DNA of 64,000 nucleotides, from the NCBI RefSeq assembly GCF_000971985.1, contig NZ_KQ040798.1, forward strand, positions 124,001 to 188,000, read 5' to 3'. Made by a program: the position numbers and the translations under genes. Numbering within the stretch: position 1 is the first letter of the stretch; each line of letters begins with the position of its first letter. Below, piece by piece: positions 9,020 to 18,515 of this stretch. The notes under the pieces are model-generated. The model did not search any database, was not told where the DNA came from, and saw only the letters and a list, made by a program, of their open reading frames with translations. Source of the stretch: Paenibacillus dauci (GTDB taxonomy: Bacteria; Bacillota; Bacilli; Paenibacillales; Paenibacillaceae).

Positions 9020-9904
9020 ATGGAACAGTCTCTACGGAAAGATACTACAATAGGAAGCAAAATTTTTACGATTGTAAATAATACTTTATTGATCCTGGTT
9101 GCACTTGCGTGTCTGCTGCCCTTTGTTAATGTTATTGCCAGCTCGTTCGCCTCTACCCAGGAAGTCGTCTCCAAGAAATTCATCCTGTTCCCTACTACAT
9201 TCTCCCTCGATGCTTACCGGTATATATTGTCCACCCCTACTATATTCAAAGGACTGGGAGTATCTGTCGGCACGACGATTGTAGGTACACTAGTCAGTAT
9301 GGCACTAACCGCCTTTATGGCTTATGGATTATCACGCACCTATTTGTATGGAAGAAATGCAATCAACTTTATTATCGTATTCTCGATGTTATTCAGTGGC
9401 GGAATGATTCCAACCTTCCTGATTGTCAAAGGGGTCGGCCTGATTGATTCTTACTGGTCCCTGATCCTGCCGGTTGCGATCAACGCGTTCAACCTGATCA
9501 TTATGCGCAACTTTTTCCAGGCACTGCCGGACAGTCTGGAAGAATCGGCCAAGATTGATGGATGTAATGACTTTGGCGTCTTTTTCAAAATCATGCTGCC
9601 GCTGGCACTGCCTTCTATAGCGACGATCTCCCTGTTCTATGGCGTAACCTACTGGAATACGTATATGAATGCGATTCTGTATCTTAATGATTCCAATAAA
9701 TGGCCGATACAGGTACTGCTGCGTCAGATCGTTATCGTCTCCAGCGGTATGCAGGCGGAAGGCAGTTCGGTCGATGTCATCCCACCGGCACAGACGATCA
9801 AAATGGCCGTTATCGTAGTCGCAACCGTACCGATGCTGATCGCTTATCCATTTGTACAAAAACACTTTACCAAAGGCGCACTGCTCGGCGCTGTCAAAGG
9901 CTGA
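9020..9904 (+). CDS. Sugar ABC transporter permease (LplC/YtcP family)
   Basis: Second inner-membrane permease of the oligosaccharide importer, 294 residues with about six membrane spans. The ATPase-contact loop is EESAKIDGCNDFGVFFKIML around residue 190 and the C-terminus HFTKGALLGAVKG is typical of the family. The open frame begins at 8903, but the ATG at 9020 has AAGGAGG 9 bp upstream and gives the family length. It is transcribed away from its partner permease and binding protein, an unusual arrangement since the three are normally in one operon. A hairpin follows at 9968-10006. Confidence 0.9.
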   Translation: MEQSLRKDTTIGSKIFTIVNNTLLILVALACLLPFVNVIASSFASTQEVVSKKFILFPTTFSLDAYRYILSTPTIFKGLGVSVGTTIVGTLVSMALTAFMAYGLSRTYLYGRNAINFIIVFSMLFSGGMIPTFLIVKGVGLIDSYWSLILPVAINAFNLIIMRNFFQALPDSLEESAKIDGCNDFGVFFKIMLPLALPSIATISLFYGVTYWNTYMNAILYLNDSNKWPIQVLLRQIVIVSSGMQAEGSSVDVIPPAQTIKMAVIVVATVPMLIAYPFVQKHFTKGALLGAVKG

Positions 9905-9967
9905 TCTTGAACCGACAATAGGAAATGCAGTGGCTTACAGCTCTGTTCATGGCACGCGTATCATAGA

Positions 9968-10006
9968 AAAAGTCTTATCTTCTGCAATGCAGAGCATAAG
10001 ACTTTT
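9968..10006. terminator. Hairpin terminator after the divergent permease
   Basis: Arms AAAAGTCTTAT and ATAAGACTTTT form an 11-bp perfect stem over a 17-nt loop. Symmetric A and T runs let it act in either direction, between the permease and the convergent regulator. A second hairpin (CAGCCTGC/GCAGGCTG, 10040-10070) lies closer to the regulator stop. Confidence 0.7.
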
Positions 10007-10089
10007 GGCGGTCTGTACGATGTACTTGTTTCCAGATTTCAGCCTGCAGCTGGTTCCAGCCAGCAGGCTGTTCCTATGTCGGTGATCCA

Positions 10090-12333
10090 TCAGATACTCT
10101 GTCTCATTTTGCGGTAGGTACCCGGTGTAACCTGTTCCTTTTTACGGAAAGAACGGATAAAGTTTTGTGGATTATGATACTGCAGCCGCTCGGCGATTTC
10201 TTTGATGGTCTGGTCGGTCTCGGTCAGCCAGCGTTTGGCCATCTCCAGCCGGTAGCTCATTAGATAATCGCTGAAAGTAATGCCGTATTCCTTTTTGAAA
10301 ATGCTGCTCAGGTAGTTTGGGTTATAATGCAGCCGGTCACCGATAATCTCCAGCGACAATTCCTGATCATATTCGGAACGCACAATCTCGGCGATCGTCT
10401 CGGACAGACAGCGGAACTGCTCGTTGGTCTTGTTTTTCATACTGCGTACCATCGGGAAAATGACCTGTTCGATTAGAATACGCTCGATTTCCTCCGGATT
10501 ACGGATACTGAGCAGCCGATGGTACAAGGCACGGTTATCGTGCGTTAACAGCACTTCCAGCCCAAGCAACTGCTCCAGCTGAATTAGATTGTTGACGAGG
10601 CGTACGAGCATGACTTCAAGGTCCATGGAATTCCGGCTTTTCTTCATAAATTCCGCCATCAGTGGATAGAGTGTTCGAGACACTTGCTCCTCATCACCCA
10701 GACGAATCGCATCGAACAATCGGGATTCCAGCTCTGCCGGATAATGCAGCAGTACCGGACCGGAGATTACATTGGAGATATCCTCGTAGAAAATGATTGA
10801 TTCCTTGCCCAGATTCAGACGTTGATGCAGCGCCTGCTTGCTCATTTCACACGCTTCCTTGCTACGCAGTAGTGTGGAATAGGATTGGCTGATCCCTATA
10901 CTGATTGATAGCTTCAGGTATTCACGTACCGTGCGGATCATCGCTTTGGCATAAGCCAGCATCTGCTTGCGCATCTCCTGTTCATTCACACCGGAGAAGA
11001 TCAGAATTGTCGCCTGAGTATCGTCATTGAGGATAATAGGCAGCAGCCGCTGTTGCTGGGGAATCAGCTCTTCGGCAATTTTGTTGATCGCCAGCAGCAA
11101 CACGTCCTTGTCAGCCGCATCGCGCTTGCCCACATTGTCCAGCTGGGCTAGCATCGTTACATACTGCTGATCTTCCAGGCTGGAATGACCAAGACGGTTC
11201 AGCTGATGCTCCAGTTCATCGGCAGATACACGGTTGCGGAACAAATTCAGTACCAGCTGGGTCTCCAGCTGCGGCTGCTCTGCTTCGATGAGGCTCTCCA
11301 GACTCTGCTTCTCGGTCAGAATATGATCAATAGATGAGAGGATCCATTCGATCTCATTTTTGGCTGTCAGCTGTGCATCTCTTGGCAGGCTGCGCGTAAT
11401 CTGCTGGATCGGCTTGGTAAAATAAACCGAAATTCCGTAAGCAACCACGATAATCAACAGAATCAATACCAGTTCCATCAGAATCAGCCCATACTTGGTC
11501 GTCTGCAGGGCACTGGCAATCTCCTTTTGATCCAGCATCGTCACATAAATCCAGTTGTTATATGGCGATTTGGCATAAATGAGCTGCAGCTCGGGGCCTT
11601 TATCCTGATTGAGCGTCAGCATTCCGGTATTCTGATCCTGTCCGATCAAGGCTGGAATCTGTGTCAGCTGGTTGGTACTTAGCAATCCGGATGTTTTGCC
11701 GGTATCGTACATGACACTCCCCTGCTTGTTCAGGATAAAGACAGGTGCATTATTTTCCGCGCTCAGACTGCGGTTCAGCGTCTCCAGGGAAATGTCGGAT
11801 AAAGCAATTGCCTGCTTTTGCTTGGAGAATACCGGCAATGTGTTAACAAATCGCAGCCCGGAATCTGTTTTCACCCAGAATAATCCCTGATCCTGATCAG
11901 CAATATATTCGTCATATAGCTTCTGTCGCTCTTCGGAAGTGAGATGTGATAAGGTTCCATTGGAAATCTGCCAGCTCTGATTGATGCTGATCAGAGAGTA
12001 CTCTGCCCCTTCCATCCCCATTGTAGCAATATAGTTCAGCTGGGTATTTACATCCCGATACGCGATAAAGTCTTTTTCCGTAATTGGATGGTTCACCACC
12101 TCATTAAATGAACTGGTAGTGCTGTATGTATTGAAAGCGTATTCAATAGTACGTATTTTTTGTTCCAGATTATTTCTCATTTGTGTAATATAACTTTGCT
12201 TGCTGTTGGCTACACTATCAATCACTGATTGGACTGTATTGAAGTAGATATATATGCCAAAGCTAATGGACAGACCGATTCCTAATACCAGAATAGGAAT
12301 AAAAATTTTGTAAAACATAATTCCCTTTTTCAT
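10090..12333 (-). CDS. Membrane-anchored AraC-family regulator (YtdP-like)
   Basis: 747-residue regulator. One membrane span lies at about residues 8-30 and a second near 285-310, enclosing an external sensor region of about 250 residues; a cytoplasmic linker follows, and a C-terminal AraC-type double helix-turn-helix (about 655-745) contains LSLEIIGDRLHYNPNYLSSIF and IKEIAERLQYHNPQNFIRSF. This is the architecture of YtdP-type activators next to rhamnogalacturonan transport genes in Bacillus. Start 12333 is 6 bp from GGAGG; the ATG one codon earlier is too close. It probably senses a pectic sugar outside the cell or the loaded binding protein and controls the locus; the inverted repeat at 8813-8893 is a candidate target. 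Confidence 0.88.
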   Translation of the reverse strand: MKKGIMFYKIFIPILVLGIGLSISFGIYIYFNTVQSVIDSVANSKQSYITQMRNNLEQKIRTIEYAFNTYSTTSSFNEVVNHPITEKDFIAYRDVNTQLNYIATMGMEGAEYSLISINQSWQISNGTLSHLTSEERQKLYDEYIADQDQGLFWVKTDSGLRFVNTLPVFSKQKQAIALSDISLETLNRSLSAENNAPVFILNKQGSVMYDTGKTSGLLSTNQLTQIPALIGQDQNTGMLTLNQDKGPELQLIYAKSPYNNWIYVTMLDQKEIASALQTTKYGLILMELVLILLIIVVAYGISVYFTKPIQQITRSLPRDAQLTAKNEIEWILSSIDHILTEKQSLESLIEAEQPQLETQLVLNLFRNRVSADELEHQLNRLGHSSLEDQQYVTMLAQLDNVGKRDAADKDVLLLAINKIAEELIPQQQRLLPIILNDDTQATILIFSGVNEQEMRKQMLAYAKAMIRTVREYLKLSISIGISQSYSTLLRSKEACEMSKQALHQRLNLGKESIIFYEDISNVISGPVLLHYPAELESRLFDAIRLGDEEQVSRTLYPLMAEFMKKSRNSMDLEVMLVRLVNNLIQLEQLLGLEVLLTHDNRALYHRLLSIRNPEEIERILIEQVIFPMVRSMKNKTNEQFRCLSETIAEIVRSEYDQELSLEIIGDRLHYNPNYLSSIFKKEYGITFSDYLMSYRLEMAKRWLTETDQTIKEIAERLQYHNPQNFIRSFRKKEQVTPGTYRKMRQSI

Positions 12334-12511
12334 CATGTCCCTCCATCGGTTCAGTCATCAGTCTCTATTATAACGCTATCATAATCTGGATGTTAAGGAT
12401 TTCTTTAGCAAATATCATCTACTTCCCCGTAAATTATCATGTAAACAGGAATTTCGGTCTTATTTCACATCCTGCTCTGCCAACTGGATGTACAGAAAGG
12501 AACAAACTAAT

Positions 12512-14278
12512 ATGCTCCACATTATAAATCATTCCAGTGACAATGATATACGTAAAATCACCGATACCCATTCTGTACCGGCGCTGCATCTGTATCTACT
12601 GGACTCCAGCACACCCCGTCCGTGTATACTGATTCTGCCTGGCGGTGGGTATCATCATCTTGCCGATCATGAAGGAGAACCGGTCGCCCGCTGGCTGAAC
12701 ACACTCGGTATTCATGCTGCCTTGCTGGAATACAGCACATTCGATTCCTTGACGGATAAGGGTAATTTCAATCCGCATGATTCTACTTTCTCGGCTGAAT
12801 CAGACGATGATCTCTTACAGACCGATACATCCAAGACAACGATGCCAAGCGAAAATTCAACAGCAGACTCCTCGAATAATCGTTCCTTTTCCCAACATAC
12901 CGATCCGGTAGCTGATGCTGTTCACCCGCTGATTGATCCGCACGCACGATTACAGGAAACCGAACAGGCTCTGCATCTGCTTCGGCAGCATGCAAGGGAA
13001 TGGCGTATTCTACCGGAACAGACAGGATTAATGGGATTCTCTGCAGGCGGTCACTTGGCTGCACTGACCGCGACGATGGGGCGGATTCGTCCGCACCTGC
13101 TCCTGCTTGGCTATCCGGTTATTACTTTTCGCGGCCCTTATGCTCATCAGGGCAGTCGGCTTCATTTTCTGGGGGAATCGCCGGATATTGCAATGATTGA
13201 TCAATTTTCTGCTGAACGGCAGGTTGATAGCAGTGTACCCCCTACTTTTATCTGGACAACCGCTGACGATGCGAGTGTGCCGGTTCACAACAGCTTACTG
13301 TTTAGTGAAGCACTTGCTGCCCATCGAATCTCCCACGAACTGCATATTATGGAGAACGGCCGACATGGACTTGGCTTGGCACAGACTCATCCCTCCTGCC
13401 ATAGATGGACAGAATGGGCATCACACTGGCTGAATCGGCATGGCTATATTCATTCAACAAGCGACAAGGCTGCAGCAGATAATGTCCTATTCACACCTTC
13501 CTTATTCACCCGAAATAGTACACCTGACAGCGATCATCATCAGCCGATCAGCCGGCAAACTGATGGACGACGTCCCACCCTGTTTATTGCCGGAGATTCC
13601 ACTGCTGCGATCAAAGGAGCTTCTGACAAGCCAATGAGCGGATGGGGAGAATATGTACAGCCATATTTTGGCAGCGGCATAACTGTGGCGAACCATGCTA
13701 TTAACGGTCGCAGCACCCGCTCCTTTCTGGCAGAAGGGCGGCTCGAATATATCGCCAACCAGCTGCAGCCCGGTGATTATCTATTGATCCAGTTCGGCCA
13801 TAATGACGAGAAATCTGCTGATCCCATGCGCTATACGGAACCACATACCGATTATCGTTATAATCTGCAGAAGATTATTGATACAGCACGTCAGTATGGT
13901 GCTATTCCGGTATTGCTCACTTCAGTCAGCCGCCGCCGATTCTTGTCCAATGGTACGATTGATCCGCTGGCAGTGGGTGCTTATCCCGCAGCAATGAAGC
14001 AAACTGCGTTGACAGCCCATGTTCCGTTACTGGATATTTTCACAGCTTCCCGGCAGCTGTATGAAGCGCTTGGCGAGACTGCTTCCATGGATCTGTTCAT
14101 GCATCTGCGGCCCGGACAGCATCCAAACTACATGGATGGCATTGCCGACGATACTCATTTCTCGGTACAAGGCGCTCAGGCAATTGCCGAACTGATCGTC
14201 TCTGCTATACTCCGGCATCCGGAACTTGCTGCGCTGCATCCTTATATCGAGCGCACACAGGAGCATAGCGTTCATTGA
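12512..14278 (+). CDS. Two-domain esterase: alpha/beta hydrolase plus CE12 SGNH esterase
   Basis: A fusion of two unrelated esterases. Residues 1 to about 310 form an alpha/beta hydrolase with LPGGGYHHL (oxyanion region), nucleophile motif GFSAGGH (Ser near 176), TADDASVPV and GRHGLGL supplying Asp and His. Residues about 352-585 form an SGNH/GDSL domain of the RhgT/YesT (CE12) rhamnogalacturonan acetylesterase type: FIAGDSTA, GWGEY, NHAINGRS, FGHNDE and a late DDTHFS Asp-x-x-His pair. A Ser/Thr/Asp-rich insert of about 55 residues (about 78-135) interrupts the first domain. Start 12512 follows AAAGGAAC; an earlier in-frame ATG overlaps this site. No signal peptide. Likely deacetylates imported rhamnogalacturonan fragments at two kinds of ester. 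Confidence 0.88.
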   Translation: MLHIINHSSDNDIRKITDTHSVPALHLYLLDSSTPRPCILILPGGGYHHLADHEGEPVARWLNTLGIHAALLEYSTFDSLTDKGNFNPHDSTFSAESDDDLLQTDTSKTTMPSENSTADSSNNRSFSQHTDPVADAVHPLIDPHARLQETEQALHLLRQHAREWRILPEQTGLMGFSAGGHLAALTATMGRIRPHLLLLGYPVITFRGPYAHQGSRLHFLGESPDIAMIDQFSAERQVDSSVPPTFIWTTADDASVPVHNSLLFSEALAAHRISHELHIMENGRHGLGLAQTHPSCHRWTEWASHWLNRHGYIHSTSDKAAADNVLFTPSLFTRNSTPDSDHHQPISRQTDGRRPTLFIAGDSTAAIKGASDKPMSGWGEYVQPYFGSGITVANHAINGRSTRSFLAEGRLEYIANQLQPGDYLLIQFGHNDEKSADPMRYTEPHTDYRYNLQKIIDTARQYGAIPVLLTSVSRRRFLSNGTIDPLAVGAYPAAMKQTALTAHVPLLDIFTASRQLYEALGETASMDLFMHLRPGQHPNYMDGIADDTHFSVQGAQAIAELIVSAILRHPELAALHPYIERTQEHSVH

Positions 14279-14398
14279 TTATTCGATTGAAATACGAATG
14301 TCACAGATGATATGCGCATTCCTTCATGTCGAAGCAGCTTGCAGTATAGTGGTTTATCCAACCTTTTCCATATAGTATTCAAATAAAAGACATACAAA

Positions 14399-14437
14399 AA
14401 AAGAGACAGATCTGCCCAGCGTAGATCTGTCTCTTTT
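14399..14437. terminator. Bidirectional terminator between convergent genes
   Basis: A 15-bp perfect stem, AAAAGAGACAGATCT with AGATCTGTCTCTTTT, over a 9-nt loop. It ends both the esterase gene from the left and the FAD oxidoreductase gene from the right. Confidence 0.85.
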
Positions 14438-14486
14438 ATTTGGTACACACAATAATTAAAATAACCACCCTTTATAACCCCATCCT

Positions 14487-15914
14487 TCAAGAACCGGTAA
14501 CCATCTTCGACCAGTGGCCGACAAACTCTGCCTGATCGTAAGCAAAGAATTGCTGCAAAATATGCTCTTTATCATCAAGGAACAATTGATCCGCTACGGC
14601 ACTTATCAGCCGGGGAACGGCATTTTTGGTGCCGGAAATAGCAGATGCGGACAATCCGCAGCTGGCAAGAGCGGAATAGTTGAACATAAAGAGCCCATGC
14701 ACTCTGTCCACCCCTAGCTCATCCCTGCTTTGCAGCGCAAATCCTGGACTGAGATAAGGATGGGCATCAAGCAGTGTATTCCGCAGATCGGGTGCCGCCT
14801 GATAATGATCCTGCCAGCGGGCAATGTGCCCGCTTACCAGCTCCAGCTCCGGACGCAGTGCCGGATCGCTAAGCAGCCCAGTACTGATCACCAGAAAATC
14901 AAATTCATACTGCCCATTTGGTGTGGTCACTCTCGCTCCATCGCCCCATGGCTGCACATCCAACCATGGCGAACCCAGATGCAGCTCAAATCCCGGCCAG
15001 GCTGCCGCACGTTCAAACGTATCATTGGTCGGCGGCTGATTGAATTTGAAAAAGTGAGCGATCACTGCATATTTCTCCTCATCATTCAGTGCATGGAACC
15101 GTTCGATCATGCCAGACACTTCCATTTGTCGAATCGGATTTACACTGGGCAGTACTTCACGCCGGACAAATACATGAGCTTCTGCAGCGCCCTCAGTCAG
15201 CGCATGATTGGCATTGTCAAAAGCAGAAGCTCCTCCACCCAGAACGGCTATCTTTTTGCCCTGCAGACGACGAAAATCGATTGCTCCAGAAGTATGTGCA
15301 TACAGATGCCTGGGCAGCCGCTCTGCAATCATTTGCGGCACATGCCATTCCCCACCGCCCTGAATTCCGGTTGCCAGAATCACCTTGCGAGCCAGTACGG
15401 TATCTCGCGGAGCTCCCGCACCGCCAATATGTAGCCGATGCAGTCCTTTGGTAACAGGCTCAATGAGCTTCAAAGTCACTTCATTCGCTACAGGCAGCTT
15501 CAGCAGCTTCCGGTACCAGCGCAGGTAGTTCATCCATTCTCCGCGTGGAATTTTATCCACCTGTTCCCAACCCTCTTCTCCATGCTGAGCTTCCCACCAT
15601 GAGCGGAAAGTCAACGAAGGAATACCCAGATCGATGGATGTCAGATGCTTGGGAGTGCGCAGTGTGACCATACGTGCATACGTCTGCCATGGACCTTCTA
15701 GTCCGGCAGGATTCTCATCGATAACCAGAATATTCGATACCCGCTCACGCAGCAGACCAAAAGCTGCCCCTAATCCACTTTGTCCGCCGCCAATAATAAC
15801 TGCGTCATACACATGTCCCTCCGAATGCTGCACCGGTCGCACCCAATCCGCTCCACCATATGCGAGATAAGCCAGATCCTGTCGTACACGCTCATTCAAT
15901 GCTTCCAGACTCAT
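14487..15914 (-). CDS. FAD/NAD(P)-dependent oxidoreductase, flavin monooxygenase-like
   Basis: 475-residue two-dinucleotide-binding-domain flavoprotein. The FAD-binding GxGxxG is VIIGGGQSGLG near residue 42, a second Rossmann motif IAVLGGGASAFDNA near residue 210 should bind NAD(P), and VILATGIQGGG is the conserved ATG-type strand before it. Overall it resembles class B flavin monooxygenases and related lysine/ornithine-type oxidoreductases. Start 15914 has GGAG 5 bp upstream; a longer frame to 15935 lacks a site. Monocistronic, ended by the shared terminator at 14399-14437. Substrate unknown. Confidence 0.8.
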   Translation of the reverse strand: MSLEALNERVRQDLAYLAYGGADWVRPVQHSEGHVYDAVIIGGGQSGLGAAFGLLRERVSNILVIDENPAGLEGPWQTYARMVTLRTPKHLTSIDLGIPSLTFRSWWEAQHGEEGWEQVDKIPRGEWMNYLRWYRKLLKLPVANEVTLKLIEPVTKGLHRLHIGGAGAPRDTVLARKVILATGIQGGGEWHVPQMIAERLPRHLYAHTSGAIDFRRLQGKKIAVLGGGASAFDNANHALTEGAAEAHVFVRREVLPSVNPIRQMEVSGMIERFHALNDEEKYAVIAHFFKFNQPPTNDTFERAAAWPGFELHLGSPWLDVQPWGDGARVTTPNGQYEFDFLVISTGLLSDPALRPELELVSGHIARWQDHYQAAPDLRNTLLDAHPYLSPGFALQSRDELGVDRVHGLFMFNYSALASCGLSASAISGTKNAVPRLISAVADQLFLDDKEHILQQFFAYDQAEFVGHWSKMVTGS

Positions 15915-16272
15915 ATATACTCCGCCTTTCCCCATATCATTTGCCTTATTATAGCGATAAGACTTGGATTAGCGATAGAACATGTTAATTATTTTGTCAT
16001 TGAATATAACAAAATCATGAGGTATTGTGTAAATAAACTAACACTAGTAATAGAATTTAGATTTAAAATTCCGATTTAATTCAAATAAAGCCATAAAAAT
16101 AATTGAAATGTGCTTTTCAGGTTACATTAACGCACATATATTTATTCCCCCTTCTCTATATGTTAGAAAATGTAACTTATACTTGCTATCTGAACATCCT
16201 TGATTTACACTGAATTTTAATTTTCAAACCCTTTTATCTCATTCGAACCCATCTTCTCAAACACTCATGTTC
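15915..16272. other. AT-rich intergenic region, no gene seen
   Basis: This stretch separates the divergent oxidoreductase and adenine deaminase genes. It is strongly AT-rich and holds no credible open frame. The adenine deaminase promoter must lie here; TTGATT at 16199 is a possible -35 but no convincing full promoter is picked out. Confidence 0.5.
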
Positions 16273-16339
16273 TTTCGTATAACCCCGGTAATACGGTCCG
16301 GGGGTCTCTACCAGGAACCGTAAAATCCTGATTACGAAA
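16273..16339 (+). ncRNA. Purine riboswitch aptamer, adenine type
   Basis: Fits the purine-riboswitch fold: P1 TTTCGTA (16273-16279) pairs TACGAAA (16333-16339), P2 CCCCGG with CCGGGG around loop GTAATACGGT, and P3 CAGG with CCTG around ACCGTAAA. The L2-L3 kissing sequences are the standard ones. The ligand-specifying base in the J3/1 segment TGATTACG is T (U74 equivalent), where guanine riboswitches carry C, so adenine is the predicted ligand. This agrees with the downstream adenine deaminase gene. Confidence 0.93.
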
Positions 16340-16389
16340 AATGCTGCGATGAATTTGTCATGCATTTTTTGTGATCGGGATTTTTGTAT
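16322..16389 (+). terminator. Riboswitch expression platform (ligand-relieved terminator)
   Basis: Bases 16322-16344, which include the 3' half of P3, J3/1 and P1, are nearly complementary (with G-U pairs) to 16362-16384. The resulting 23-bp hairpin ends in a T-rich run. Adenine binding should lock P1 and prevent this hairpin, so the switch is predicted to turn transcription ON with adenine, as described for pbuE. Confidence 0.75.
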
Positions 16390-16423
16390 TCATTTTTAAC
16401 CTATAACTATCAAGGAGTGAACT

Positions 16424-18373
16424 ATGCCTATGCCATGGACAACCGAAGCACTACAACGAAGAATTGATGTTGCCAGTCACCGAGAACCAGCAGATCTGGT
16501 CATACGGGGCGGACAGATTGTGAACGTATTTACAGGAGAGCTGGTCCAACAGGATATCGCGATCGTGGATGGTGTAATCGCAGGGATCGGTACGTATGAA
16601 GGAATCGAAACCGTCGATGCAGCAGACAAATGGATTATTCCGGGTCTGATGGATGGTCATGTACATATCGAGAGCTCCATGCTGTCTCCACAGGAATTTG
16701 CGAAGGTAGTTATTCAACACGGGGTAACCAGTGTAATTACAGACCCGCATGAGATTGGCAGTGTTGCCGGAGTTGATGGTATCCGCTATATGCTGGAACA
16801 GTCAGAAAATCTGCCGGTTGACCAGTTTATCATGCTGCCTTCCTGTGTGCCGGCGACGTCTTTTGAGAGCAGCGCTGCCTGTCTGGAAGCGAAGGATCTG
16901 GAACCATTTTATGATCATCCCCGGGTACTGGGACTGGCGGAAGTCATGGACTTTGGTGCGCTGTCCAGTGCAGCTCCCGGTATGCTCGGTAAAATCGCTG
17001 CCGCTCATGGCAGAGGCAAGTATGTAGATGGTCATGCAGCAGGTATTGCCAAGGAACAGCTGGGAATTTATGCAGCCGCAGGTATTCGTACCGATCACGA
17101 ATGTATTAATGCCGATGAAGCCCGGCAGCGGCTGGAGCTCGGTATGTATGTAATGATACGTGAAGGCACCGCTGCCAAGGATCTGGAAGCTATTCTTCCG
17201 GTCATTACCCCTTATAATTCGCGACGCTGTCTATTTGTTACCGATGACAAACTGATCGATGATCTACTCGATGAAGGCAGTGTCGATCACAATATCCGGT
17301 TGGCTATTCGTCATGGACTGCCCGCAGTGACTGCTATCCAGATGGCGACGCTCAATACAGCAGAATGCTTTGGACTCCGGGACCGAGGTGCTATTGCTCC
17401 GGGATATATAGCCGATCTGGTTATCCTGGATGATCTGGAACAACTGACCATTCATGAAGTCTACAAAAATGGACAGTGCGTTGTTCAAGGCGGTAAGCTG
17501 CTGGAACAGCCGGTTACTAATCCAACTGCATCCTCTACCCTTTCAGATTCTGCATATATAGAACAGTCGGATGCTGCGTTCACAGCTGAATCCACTGCTC
17601 TGGACCCAGTGAATCCAGCTGTTTCGCTCAATCATGATGCCTTTGCCGGGTCACATCACGAGATACTTTCTGACAGCATAGATCCAGCTTCCAGCCAGGC
17701 GCTCCCTACCAGTGCAGCTGCATTATCCCGCTGCCAGACCGCTCCCATCACACTGGATCATCTGGCACTCCCACTGACCCATGACTACTGCAATGTGATT
17801 GAGATCATTCCCAATTCGCTGGTTACTGCTCACGCACAGTATAAAGTAAATCGTAAAAACGGCTATTTTACTGCTTCTACCGATCAGGATCTGCTCAAGC
17901 TGGCGGTCGTAGAACGTCATCAGGCTACAGGCAATATAGGACTTGGTATCGTCAAAGGCTTCCAGCTGCAAAAAGGAGCTATCGTCTCTACTGTTGCCCA
18001 CGACTCGCATAATCTGATTGCAGCCGGTACTTCGGATGAGGAACTGCTGCTCGCTATCGAGCATATTGTTAGTGTCAATGGCGGTCTCGCTGTTGTGTCT
18101 GGCAGCGAAGTGCTCGCCTCCTTGCCGCTGTCGATTGCAGGCTTGTTATCCGAGCTTCCTTATGAAGAAGTCTATCATCAAATGAAAAAGCTCAATCAAG
18201 CGCTGCTGCAGATTGGTGCTGCCCAGCATTTCAACCCTTTCTTGATGCTCTCTTTCCTCGCACTGCCTGTGATCCCGACGCTCAAGTTGACTGATCTGGG
18301 ACTGTTTGATTTTGCAGCCAACGCGCATATTGATGTAGAGGTACAACGGAACAGGAAGTCTGTAGCCAAGTAA
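16424..18373 (+). CDS. ade: Adenine deaminase
   Basis: Converts adenine to hypoxanthine and ammonia in purine salvage. Amidohydrolase features are clear: metal-binding GHVHIESSM near residue 80, DGHAAG and RTDHE, and C-terminal GNIGLGIVKGF and ATVAHDSHN-like TVAHDSHN, SGSEVLASLPLSIAGLLS. At 649 residues it is about 70 longer than the usual 570-580, because a Ser/Thr/Ala/Asp-rich insert (about residues 364-440) separates the catalytic and C-terminal domains. The start follows AAGGAGTGAACT. Expression is controlled by the adenine riboswitch upstream: more adenine, more enzyme. Function is secure; the insert is unusual. Confidence 0.95.
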   Translation: MPMPWTTEALQRRIDVASHREPADLVIRGGQIVNVFTGELVQQDIAIVDGVIAGIGTYEGIETVDAADKWIIPGLMDGHVHIESSMLSPQEFAKVVIQHGVTSVITDPHEIGSVAGVDGIRYMLEQSENLPVDQFIMLPSCVPATSFESSAACLEAKDLEPFYDHPRVLGLAEVMDFGALSSAAPGMLGKIAAAHGRGKYVDGHAAGIAKEQLGIYAAAGIRTDHECINADEARQRLELGMYVMIREGTAAKDLEAILPVITPYNSRRCLFVTDDKLIDDLLDEGSVDHNIRLAIRHGLPAVTAIQMATLNTAECFGLRDRGAIAPGYIADLVILDDLEQLTIHEVYKNGQCVVQGGKLLEQPVTNPTASSTLSDSAYIEQSDAAFTAESTALDPVNPAVSLNHDAFAGSHHEILSDSIDPASSQALPTSAAALSRCQTAPITLDHLALPLTHDYCNVIEIIPNSLVTAHAQYKVNRKNGYFTASTDQDLLKLAVVERHQATGNIGLGIVKGFQLQKGAIVSTVAHDSHNLIAAGTSDEELLLAIEHIVSVNGGLAVVSGSEVLASLPLSIAGLLSELPYEEVYHQMKKLNQALLQIGAAQHFNPFLMLSFLALPVIPTLKLTDLGLFDFAANAHIDVEVQRNRKSVAK

Positions 18374-18436
18374 TTAGCCGATTGCTGATCCTGTATAAAA
18401 TAATCAGTATATTCTCCCGGACTATTTTAGGTTTGC

Positions 18437-18501
18437 TGTATAAAATGAAAAACCTTTGCCGATATATAGTATAAGGAAATTCCATTTTATACACGCAAAG
18501 G
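18437..18501 (+). other. Interleaved inverted repeats overlapping a ribosome site
   Basis: TGTATAAAATG (18437-18447) pairs CATTTTATACA (18483-18493), and CCTTTGC (18453-18459) pairs GCAAAGG (18495-18501), the latter being part of the ribosome site of the small gene at 18516. The two pairings interleave, so they would form a pseudoknot or two alternative folds, one hiding the ribosome site. TGTATAAAAT also occurs directly at 18392. May instead be DNA operator repeats. Confidence 0.4.
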
Positions 18502-18515
18502 AGAATCGATTATAT

